A stretch of DNA of 64,000 nt from NCBI RefSeq assembly GCF_016592555.1, contig NZ_AP014546.1, positions 2,490,501 through 2,554,500 on the forward strand, given 5' to 3'. Below the pieces are notes generated by a model. That model was given only the letters and a program-made list of their open reading frames with translations. It had not been told where the DNA came from and did not search any database. Shown piece by piece: positions 35,890-45,900 of this stretch. The position numbers and the translations under genes are program-made. This DNA is from Neptunomonas japonica JAMM 1380. Its GTDB lineage: Bacteria; Pseudomonadota; Gammaproteobacteria; Pseudomonadales; Balneatricaceae. Numbering within the stretch: position 1 is the stretch's first letter; every line of letters starts with the position of its first letter.

Positions 35890-38097
35890 CTACTCTTGTA
35901 AGTAACTTAATCGTTCAGATTGATACTTCATCGATTCGGCTGAGTCTGACAAATACTCTACCAAGGTTCCATTTTGATGTACTAAAGAGTTCATATTACT
36001 AACCGACCCTTTTAGCTGCTCGACGCCTTCTAGCTGCGCCGATAAAGAACGACTAAACTCATCATTTTCTGCAACAGAGAATATTGATAACAGTTCAAGA
36101 ACAGAGGAGTTCCACGCATTTGCATTTTCAATACCACTATCCACATGCGCAACATTGCTATTAACATAAGATTTAATATCGGCTGCGGCTTTAGCAGCAC
36201 GCATCGCTTGAACTCTCACTTCTGATGCAACTACCGCAAAGCTTTTTCCTTGCTCTCCTGCTCGCGCAGCTTCAACAGCGGCATTTAACGCTAGCAAGTT
36301 TGCTTGGAATGCTACCTGCTCCACCATGTCGACCGCATCAGTAATGTTTACATTAGACTTATCCATTTGCTGATATGACTCAACAAGCCGCTCTATGAAT
36401 TGCCCTGCCTGCTGCGCCTTAAACTCAGCCTGGTTAACTCCATTATTAAGCGAAAGCGCAGACTTTTTAACTTTTTGAGTCAGGGCTAATAACTTTTCAG
36501 CTTCAAAACATACTGGACCAACCAATCTAGACTGCTGCTGAGCGTTCTCTTGCAACTCCCGAGAAACCTTAAAAACACCCTGAATATTAAAAGCAGCCCA
36601 TTTAGAAAACTCTTTTTTCTCTATAACCAGCATATTTAAGTGAGCAGACAACCCCCTGATACTCTCAGAAAGGTCACCAAATCTGCCAGGCAGATCAATG
36701 TCAGAATCTTCATCTGTACGCCCCTCAACAAGCGAGCATAAAGAACCTTCTGACCCATCCACGGCTAAAGTGACAACTTCCATAAGCTCATTTAAGTCAC
36801 GACTCACATGACCAAGAAATGAGCTTGGAGCAAGTTTTTTTAAAGAATCAATGGAGATACGTTTAGATAAGTCACCTTTAGCGGCAGACGCCACCAGTAA
36901 CTTTATTTGCTGCTCAACTTTAAATTCATGCGTAACGTCTTGCCACTCAATCAAGAAGCCAGACGAGTTTTCCACGTCATCGATTAAGGTAACAACTAAC
37001 GTCATCATACGATTAGCAACAGGAATACGCGCTCGCATACGATGAGATAAACGTGCTAACACGTCTACACGTTTTTCGGGGTTACGACGAAAGAGATCTA
37101 GTCGCTTGCCTACCAAATTAACAGAATCAAGATCACCAAACTCTGCGACGAAAGCCTTGCGCTGATTTTGAAAAAGCTGCATCAATGAGCTATTCGCATA
37201 CAAGATGGTAAAGCGCTCATCTGTCAACATAACACAAGCGTGCGAAACATCGAGCGCTTGCCGAACAAACACTAAAGACTGCAACTCGCGCTGTAAATCA
37301 TCTACTTTCTCGTCACTGTGTGATATTAGGTCATCAATAGCGCCATAAACCTTAGCGATGCTTTTGTTGATAACTCTATTAGGTTTTGCCAGCTGAACAG
37401 GGACTAGGCTCTCTTTTAGATCAGCGACCAAAGACGATACGGAGTCACCGAGTTGATTAACAGGCCTAACCCAGTGCTTCCAATAAAACAAACCACAGCG
37501 CACAAGAAGCAATATAAAAACAACACCAAAAACGATGCCTGTCCAAACATGAACACGAGCGGCAAGTGCCGACTCTGTAAGGCTCTTTTCAGCACTTAAC
37601 CGTAAGCGCTTAGCGATCGTACTTACTTTTGCATTCATTGCGTTAGCAGTAACAGCAAACTGGCCAGAAAAAAGAACAGCAACTTCTGGTCCTCCATCAA
37701 TATAGGACCTAGCCATCTGCAAACCCACTCGATAAAACTCATGAAAAGTAGGTAATAAAGCATCATATATAAACGCTTGTTCGCTATCTTGCATGCGCAT
37801 CTTTTGAACCGCAATACGAAAATCAAGAGCTGTCTCAGCAGCCGTATTTAAACGTGCATCCCAACTAGGAGAACTTTTAATCGATCGAAAATCGGCTAGG
37901 TTATATTGAATCTTAACAACGGACAGCTCTAAAACTTTAACTAACGATGCCAACTTTATTTCGCGTTCTTTTATGTTGATAGAGCGCTGGGCCATATCAT
38001 TGCTTTGATAAACAAGCACAGCAGCCATAGACAGCATGACTATAGCTATCAGGAGGGTTGAGGTTTTTTGTATTGAGTGTACAACGCTGCCACCCAT
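35890..38097 (-). CDS. Methyl-accepting chemotaxis protein with PAS domain
   Basis: A 735-residue receptor. TM1 is near residues 11-30. A helical periplasmic sensor runs to about 180 (four-helix-bundle type), and TM2 is near 183-203. A HAMP-like linker, a PAS-type domain (about 285-395) and the signalling domain (about 500-735) follow. The kinase-contact tip is well kept (VEQVAFQANLLALNAAVEAARAG), but the usual EVR-x-LA-x-RS stretch reads EVRVQAMRAA, and no C-terminal pentapeptide for CheR/CheB binding is present. It faces the Sel1/SPOR gene 20 bases upstream, likely in one operon. The ligand is unknown. Confidence 0.88.
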   Translation of the reverse strand: MGGSVVHSIQKTSTLLIAIVMLSMAAVLVYQSNDMAQRSINIKEREIKLASLVKVLELSVVKIQYNLADFRSIKSSPSWDARLNTAAETALDFRIAVQKMRMQDSEQAFIYDALLPTFHEFYRVGLQMARSYIDGGPEVAVLFSGQFAVTANAMNAKVSTIAKRLRLSAEKSLTESALAARVHVWTGIVFGVVFILLLVRCGLFYWKHWVRPVNQLGDSVSSLVADLKESLVPVQLAKPNRVINKSIAKVYGAIDDLISHSDEKVDDLQRELQSLVFVRQALDVSHACVMLTDERFTILYANSSLMQLFQNQRKAFVAEFGDLDSVNLVGKRLDLFRRNPEKRVDVLARLSHRMRARIPVANRMMTLVVTLIDDVENSSGFLIEWQDVTHEFKVEQQIKLLVASAAKGDLSKRISIDSLKKLAPSSFLGHVSRDLNELMEVVTLAVDGSEGSLCSLVEGRTDEDSDIDLPGRFGDLSESIRGLSAHLNMLVIEKKEFSKWAAFNIQGVFKVSRELQENAQQQSRLVGPVCFEAEKLLALTQKVKKSALSLNNGVNQAEFKAQQAGQFIERLVESYQQMDKSNVNITDAVDMVEQVAFQANLLALNAAVEAARAGEQGKSFAVVASEVRVQAMRAAKAAADIKSYVNSNVAHVDSGIENANAWNSSVLELLSIFSVAENDEFSRSLSAQLEGVEQLKGSVSNMNSLVHQNGTLVEYLSDSAESMKYQSERLSYLQE

Positions 38098-38117
38098 AAA
38101 ATCTCCAGGGAAACAGC

Positions 38118-39665
38118 TTAAGGGCTTATTTTATAACTACGACGTAAATCACCAAAGGTTCTGATCCAATAACCTGCCTTTTGAACCGCATCCGGCAATG
38201 TTTTAGCTATTTTTTTACTGGTTCGGTTATTTGGGTAGTTACCATACAACAATATGTAGCGGTATTGACCATCCTGCAATGCATGGATGTAATATGAATT
38301 ATCATCCAAATTATGTTTTTTAATGAATTTCACAATTCCACTAAGCTGGCTGGCTTGCACAAGCTGAATAGCGTAACGCATATCCGGCTGCTTATTAACC
38401 CATTCAGAACCACGCGCCAAGCTTGTAATATCTGCTTCAAATGCTTTTGAAGCAGCTTTATGACCAGTAGGCCGCACCACATCAACGACGCTTGGTTTAT
38501 TCGCCTCTGAAGGTTTTTTCACTACAACAACTGGCTGAGCTGGTGCATTTTTTTGGCTCACTGTCTCATTAACAGTTGCACTAAGAGCTTCACCCTGTTC
38601 TTTATTTACTGCTATTACTAACTGGTCTCCTAGCTCTTTGTGTAAAGAAGACTCTTTGCTACTTAAACCCCTTCCATTTTCTGTCACTATTTTATCTGGA
38701 ACAACCTTATGCTCAGCAACGGGCTTATTTAACGCAATAATGTTCGCTTTTGTTGGAACAGCCGTCACTATAGCCTCAGTAACAACAGATGGCTTAACTA
38801 TTACTGGATGAGCAAAAGCAACATCTTCCTGCTGCTCTTGCTGTACGGGAACAGAGCTTGCTTCTGAGGTAATAACAGTCACTTCGTTACCACCAGCCGT
38901 TGACGAATCAGTATTAAAATTAGGTAACGATGGCAAGATGGCCAAGAAGCTCTGCAATAAACTGTTACTTTTTTGTGACTCTTCTTTAAGCGCAGGTGGC
39001 TGCTTAATGAGAGCGACCGACTCAACAGAAGGCACCGGTTCTGGCGATTTAAACACTCCAGACGCTTGTTTAATCTGTATACGGGTTAAGAGTTCTTTAC
39101 TTTTATCAAATCCAGCGGCGACCCCAAGCTCAGATAACTCTTGAGCTTTACGATAGTTCTGGGGCACTCCCATTCCATAATAATAGAGCTCTGCTAGGCG
39201 GTGATTCGCATATAAATTACCGCCTGCAGCAGCTCGTTTAAAGAGGACAGCACTACGAATAGCATCAGCATCGACCAACAAAATCCCTAATGCTAACTCA
39301 GCATCGTGGCTGCCATTATTAGCGGCATTGTTCAGCCAGTACATTCCTTTGCTAACGTCTCTTTTAATACCTTTGCCTTCTAATAAAAGCAAAGCCGTCT
39401 TGAGCTGCGCGTCGGCATTTTTTTGCATTGCCCCATTACAGTACCATTCAAATGCCTGATTAATATCTCTATTAACCCCTTCGCCTTGCTCGTAATTTTT
39501 ACCTAATCGTAAACTAGCTACGGGACCAACAGAACTGACTATTTTAAAAGCACCATCGGCTCGACAAGTTTGAGATTTAGATTGATAAGAGGCTGCTGAC
39601 ACATGAGTGGTGCACGCAAAAAGCGTACTAAGCAAAATAAGACTCGTTTTGAAAGTTGACTGCAC
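38118..39665 (-). CDS. Sel1-repeat and SPOR-domain envelope protein
   Basis: A 515-residue exported protein. The signal peptide (STFKTSLILLSTLFACTTHVSA) follows a GTG start at 39665. Sel1-type TPR repeats fill about residues 45-205 (ASLRLGKNYEQGEGVNRDINQAFEWY overall, YYYGMGVPQNYRKAQEL). A long Val/Pro/Lys-rich low-complexity linker spans 210-425. A C-terminal SPOR-like domain (about 430-505, MRYAIQLVQASQLSGIVKFI, YRYILLYGNYPNNRTSKKI) would bind denuded septal peptidoglycan. Related Sel1-SPOR proteins act at the cell wall. It is divergent from the PKS and probably co-transcribed with the chemoreceptor gene. Confidence 0.8.
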   Translation of the reverse strand: MQSTFKTSLILLSTLFACTTHVSAASYQSKSQTCRADGAFKIVSSVGPVASLRLGKNYEQGEGVNRDINQAFEWYCNGAMQKNADAQLKTALLLLEGKGIKRDVSKGMYWLNNAANNGSHDAELALGILLVDADAIRSAVLFKRAAAGGNLYANHRLAELYYYGMGVPQNYRKAQELSELGVAAGFDKSKELLTRIQIKQASGVFKSPEPVPSVESVALIKQPPALKEESQKSNSLLQSFLAILPSLPNFNTDSSTAGGNEVTVITSEASSVPVQQEQQEDVAFAHPVIVKPSVVTEAIVTAVPTKANIIALNKPVAEHKVVPDKIVTENGRGLSSKESSLHKELGDQLVIAVNKEQGEALSATVNETVSQKNAPAQPVVVVKKPSEANKPSVVDVVRPTGHKAASKAFEADITSLARGSEWVNKQPDMRYAIQLVQASQLSGIVKFIKKHNLDDNSYYIHALQDGQYRYILLYGNYPNNRTSKKIAKTLPDAVQKAGYWIRTFGDLRRSYKISP

Positions 39666-39935
39666 TACGCTCTATTCCATTTCCAGTCGAATGCTCGGAT
39701 AAAAATACTTATTCTTCAATCCTACAGGGAGTAGATTTACATGGCTACATCCATAGAACAAAAGGGCATAAGTAGTTCCTGATATTACTAGTTAAGGACA
39801 GATTATAGCTAAACACAACTTACTATAAGAATCTGTTCTTAAAAAACAAAAAAACCAACGTGAAATTCCTGTAATATTGTAGGCTTTTACGTACAATTAC
39901 GATCAGATTTTTTCACTGAGGATAGAGCTTAAGTT
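39666..39935. other. Divergent promoter region between Sel1/SPOR gene and PKS
   Basis: This 270-base AT-rich region should contain the promoters of both the Sel1/SPOR gene and the capsule-lipid arm. A 13-codon frame (39741-39782) with GGGAG upstream is present but gives no reason to call it a gene. No recognised operator was found. Confidence 0.4.
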
Positions 39936-42900
39936 ATGGAAAAACGTATTGCTATTATTGGCGCATCATTTAGGTTTCCTAGCTCCCCTGATAACTCTAT
40001 CTGGAATAATCTTATAGGTAACAAAGACCTCGTTACGCACGTAGAAGAAGGTCGTTGGTCTTTTGATGCTTATCAGCACCCCGACAAGAAACACCCCGGT
40101 ACCAGTTATACGTTTGCAGCAGGCTCAATAGGTGACGTATCTGGCTTTGATGCCAGTTTTTTTGGAATATCTCCTCGCGAAGCATCTTTAATAGACCCCC
40201 AGCAAAGAGTCTTACTTGAACTGGCGTGGGAAGCGATTGAAAGTACTGGGCATTCCCCTTCAAGCATAAGAGGGAGCGATTGCGGTGTTTTTATAGGGAT
40301 TTCTGGCTCTGATTACGCATACCGCTTTGCAGAAGATCTAACCATTGGTGACTCCTCTATTTCTACGGGTAACACAACAAGCATCGCTGCAAATCGTATA
40401 TCCTATTTACTCGACCTACATGGCCCGAGTTTATCTATTGATACTGCTTGCTCCTCCTCAATGGTTGCTTTTCACCAGGCATGTCAGGCCATTCGTGCGG
40501 GAGAAATTGAACAAGCATTAACCGGCGGCATCTCCCTCCACTTGCACCCTTATGGTTTTATTGCTTTCTCGAAAGCCACCATGCTTTCACCTACGGGGCG
40601 TTGCCAAGTTTTTGATGAAGCCGCTGATGGTTATGTTCGCTCTGAGGGAGGCGGATTGTTCTTCCTTAAAGATTATGATGCAGCGCTAAGAGATGGCGAT
40701 GACATTATGGCGGTAGTTGCTGGCTCTGGTGTTAATACTGACGGCTACAAATCGGGGTTAACACTACCTAATCCCGATGCTCAAGCAAGCTTAATGGCGA
40801 AAACCTATGAAAATGCGGGTATTTCAGCAGAGCAAATAGATTACCTTGAAGCACATGGTACAGGCACCGCCGTTGGCGACCCTATCGAAACACGTGCGAT
40901 AAGCCTTGCTTTAGGTGAACAAAGAAGCACCCCATTACCTATCGGCTCGGTAAAAAGTAATCTCGGGCATATGGAAACAGCTTCTGGAGTAGCTGGGCTG
41001 GCTAAAGCCCTTTACTCTTTAAAGCATAGACTGGTACCTGCAACGATCAGTATGAAAAATCCCAACCCGAATATCCATTTTGATGAGTGGAATATTCGCG
41101 TTGTTACTGAAAACATGCCTTTAGCAAAACAAGGCTTGCTCACTATCGGTGTCAACTCGTTTGGCTTTGGTGGCGCCAATGCACATGTCATACTGCAATC
41201 CCCACCACAAACACCTACTACCACTGAGCACCTAATAGAAGCACTAGAGCAGACATCAACGTTACCTTTGATTGTAAGCGCGCGCGACAGTCAGGCGCTT
41301 CAAGACTCGATCAAGCAAACAATTGCATTGCTTGAACTAGACGACATCTCTTTTTACGATACTGCCTACCATTATTTTTTCCGTAAAGAGCGGCACTCAA
41401 TCGCACATGTGACGTGGGCTAGCGATAAACCAAGCGCTTTAAGAAAACTGCGTGCATTGATAACAGAAGAAACACCGCCTTTTTATCTGGACAAACCAAG
41501 CTCAGGTATTGCTTTTGTTTATTCGGGCAATGGTTGCCAATGGGAAACCATGGGCCGCACCCTCTTAAGCACCTCTGATACTTTTCGTGTAGCTGTTGAG
41601 AAAATCGATGCTATATTCCAACCTCTTGCCGGCTACTCGCTCAGCGACGAACTAGCAGGTATTAATGGAAGAGAACGCTTTGCACAAACCGAGATAGCAC
41701 AACCCGCACTATTTGCACTTCAGGTAGGTATAACTGAAGTGCTTAGGGAACAGATGATTTTCCCTAAAGCCGTAACCGGACACAGTGTTGGTGAAGTAGC
41801 TGCCGCATGGGCAAGCGGAGCACTTTCTCTAGAAGATGCTGTCCATGTTATTTACTATCGTAGTAAGTATCAGGGACTTACTGCTGGTTTAGGAGAAATG
41901 ACCGCAGCTGGGCTAGATGCCAACACGGCAAGCGCATGGTTAAAAGAGCGCAGCCTTGAAAAAGTTGAGCTAGCAGGCGTTAATAGTTTTAAAGGGATTA
42001 CTTTAGCGGGTGACCCCGAGCAGCTATCTACCTTCGAAGGTTTATTAAAAGAGCACGATATCTTCTATCGTCGCCTAAACCTTAACTATGCATTTCATAG
42101 CTCCGCCATGGACAGTGTTAAATCACAAGTGATTGATAGCCTTACACAGGTTAATGCTAAAACCAGCACACTCCCCTTTTACTCCACTGTCACAGGTGGC
42201 CTTCTATCAGGCTCACAATTAAGTGCGAGTTATTGGTGGGATAATATTAGAAAGCCGGTGCAGTTCCAGAACTCAATAGAAGGCCTTATTAACGAAGGCA
42301 TTACTACTTTTATTGAAGTAGGAGCTCATCCTGTTCTTAAAAGCTATCTAAATGATGCACTAAAAAATACTGATCATGATGGTCTGGTGTTAGGAACTGT
42401 CAATAAAAACAATGACTCCCTTGATAACATTGAACGTACATTATCAAGCGTCATCATTAACATGACCGATGAGCAATCAACAGAAATAGCGAAGCTCTTC
42501 CCTGTGGCTGGCAAGCTCATCGAGACACCTGCTTACCCATGGCAACGCGAACACTTCTGGCATAAAATCACAGCAGAAGCTAGTGGTATGTTAACGCGCG
42601 AGAAGCAACACCCTCTACTTGGGTACCCCACCAAGCAGATAGAAAACACATGGGAGAATACACTCGATACTGGAGCGCACCCTTGGTTAGTCGATCATGC
42701 GGTGGGAGATAATATAGTCTTTCCTGGTGCGGGCTTTGCTGAACTGATGTTTGCAGCAATCGATATAACAGCCAAAGCAGAAAAACCCGTCATTGAGCTT
42801 GAAGAATTTGAAATCAAGACACCTCTGCTGCTCGATGATAATAGCTGTAAAAAAATACGTGTAGCGCTTCACCCGGATAGCGGGCATATCACCATTAATA

Positions 42901-45900
42901 GCCGCGAATACGTCAACGGCGAGGCGTGGTCAGAGAACGCAACCGGGCGTTACCTTAAAGCGCCTACAACATTACATTTATCGGACCAAGCGCCTTCACT
43001 GCCGACACACAATGCTGATTTCTCTCTTTGTTCTCACCTGGAGCTTAACCGTGCGGCAGGGCTCAACTACGGTCCTGCGTTTCAAGCGATTAGCCATGGC
43101 TGGGTAAACAACTCAGACGTTGTCGCTGTATTTGCACCACAGCAACACCCTGAATACATCTTGCATCCAGGGCAGCTCGACTGTGCTTTCCAGCTGATCA
43201 TCCACTTTTTGAAAGATCAAATAGCAGCCAACCAAGGTATTGCTTATGTGCCAACAAGAATTGGGCGAATATTTGTACGTACAGGTGAGCATAAACTACA
43301 TATAGCAAAAGCCTCATTACTGAAGCGCTCACCTCATTCAATTACTGCTGAGTTCTCACTATTTGATGAGAATGGTGTTCAAATTGCTGCGCTAAAAGAA
43401 GCTCGCTTTAGAGCAGTACGCGTAAACAAGTCGGCAGCTCAGCGGGTAGACTTTCTCGATTACCACTTAACAGCAGCCCCAGCACACACAGTAGGAAACC
43501 TTGTACTGCCGAATATTACGGCACAGATTAGCGATACACTAACAGCCGCTTCATTAGCTAAATCACAACAATACACGCAAGAGATAGAACCACTATTTGA
43601 AGCACTTGGCTCTGCTTTTGTCTACGAAGCACTGAGTAAGATTGAGCAAGCAAATAATCTCACTCATGCTTATAAAGAACAACTCAGCCTATTGAGCCCT
43701 GATGCAGGGCAACTGTTTGCTTATATCATTCATTACGCCCTCGAAAGGGAGATGATAAATGTAACAGAAGAAGCATGGCAGGTTATTCATCAAAGTGCTG
43801 ATGATACTATTCATGCCGACGTTATTTGGCAGATGATGGCGCGCGACTACCCAGATTACTTTTATATTACACAAACACTGGGACGCTTTGGTTTACACCT
43901 AGAAGAGCTACTCAACGCTCAACGCTCATGCGAGCAACTGGGCCTTGATGTAGCAACGTATGGTGAGCTGCTTAAAGCTCGCCAAAACTCACTGATTATC
44001 CATGATATAAGCTCACAGCTAGTCCAGCTAATTGAGCAACTGAAAGAACAGCAACCAGGACAACGAGTAAGAATCCTCGAAGCGGGTATTGAGTCTCCTG
44101 AGTTTGCTCGCCATCTATGTGCAAAACTCGACTTCACGCGCAGCGACTATACTTTTTGCAGCCTAAATTCAGATGCAATTGATAAAGCAGAACATCTACA
44201 AGAAGACTACCCGTTACTCAGAACACAATCTCTGTTAGATATAGATGCTGATAATAGCTTTTATCATCAATTAGTTATTATCAACCTCAATGGAGCATGC
44301 CAAAGTGATCTAGGCATCTTCATGCGTCATCTCCAGTTGCTCACAGACAGTAACGCTATGGTTCTATTGATAGCACCAACACCTGCGGACTGGATTGATT
44401 TGTTAATGGCAGGCAACGCTCAATGGTGGCCTGAACACAACAGCCAGCAACACAGCGCTAACGAGTGGTTAGAAATTTTTGCAGCGTTTGGCCTGAAAAA
44501 CTTACAGGTTGTTGAAAGTTACAATAACAGCTCAGTCAGTATTATTTGTGGGCACGCTCCCATAAAAGAGACAGACACAGCAATAAGTACATCAGCAGAA
44601 GCACAGTCATGGTTAGTTATACATGACGAAGACTGTGCTCTTGTCGATGAAAGCAAAGCATTCTTGGATTCGCATAGTTCTGCTTTACAACTACAGAACA
44701 CCTCTACACAAGCCTTAGCAAAAACACTCCCTGCAGCCCTCATATCGACATGGGCGGAGCAAAATACAGCTAACACTGAAAATATTTTGTTCTTATCAGG
44801 CTTAAATGAGTGCAGTAGCATTGAGCAGATATCCTCTCGCTGCAAGGCACTAAACATGCTCTTTAATGCAGCACAAAGTGCTGCGCATCCTATGACCTTG
44901 TGGGTAATCACGCAGGGCGTTGCCAATACTTATCCATGCGATGATTCAAGCGCTCAGTTTAATAAGTCGATAATGTCAGGTGATGCGGCTCTATGGGGTT
45001 TTGCTCGCACACTGATGAACGAAGCAACTCAGGCACATATCCGCCTGATCGACATCCCTTCATTATCTATATCAGCTAGCCAGCTCAATGCTCTACATAC
45101 TGAATACCTTAACCCGAGTAATGAACACGAGCTTTTCCTCGATGAGCAGGGTTACCGCTACGCTCCTCGTTTAAGAAAAGAGTTAATTGAGCATAATGTC
45201 CAAGAACTTCTGACCACAAGACAAAAACAAGACTTCTATCTTGGCTTTGAGCTTCCTGGCCAGTTAAAAAACCTCCACTGGTTTACCAAGCCAACACCCA
45301 TAATTGGTGAAGAGGATATTCGCGTCGATATCAAGGCAACCGGCCTGAACTTTCGCGATATAATGTACACGCTAGGCCTACTATCTGACGAAGCGATTGA
45401 AAATGGTTTTGCGGGCCCCACGTTAGGTTTTGAGTTTGCGGGTGAAGTCACAGAAGTAGGTAGTAGCGTACAAGATTACAAAGCAGGCGACTTAGTCGTC
45501 GGCTTTGGCCCTGCCAGCTTCAGCAACTCAGTTGTGACCCAAGCAAGCGCTATTGCGCATATTCCTCAGGGCATTAGCTTTGAAGCAGCAGCCACCATAC
45601 CAAGCACCTTCTTTACCGTTTATTATGCGATGCATTACTTGGGTCGCGTAGAACCTGGTGAAAAAGTACTCATTCATGGTGCTGCAGGCGGTGTTGGTAT
45701 AGCGGCGATACAAATTGCTCAATGGCTTGGCGCTGAAATTTATGCCACCGTTGGTTCTGATAGTAAGCGCGACTTCCTTAAAATGATGGGGGTTGAGCAT
45801 ATTTATGATTCTCGTTCCCTAACTTATGCCGAAGAGATTCTTCTGGAAACTGGCGAGCGTGGAGTAGATGTTGTTCTGAACTCGTTAGCAGGAGAAGCGA

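Noticed and set aside
39741..39782. 13-codon frame with GGGAG upstream, before the PKS
   Set aside because: Too short to judge. There are no regulatory codons or adjacent attenuator hairpin.
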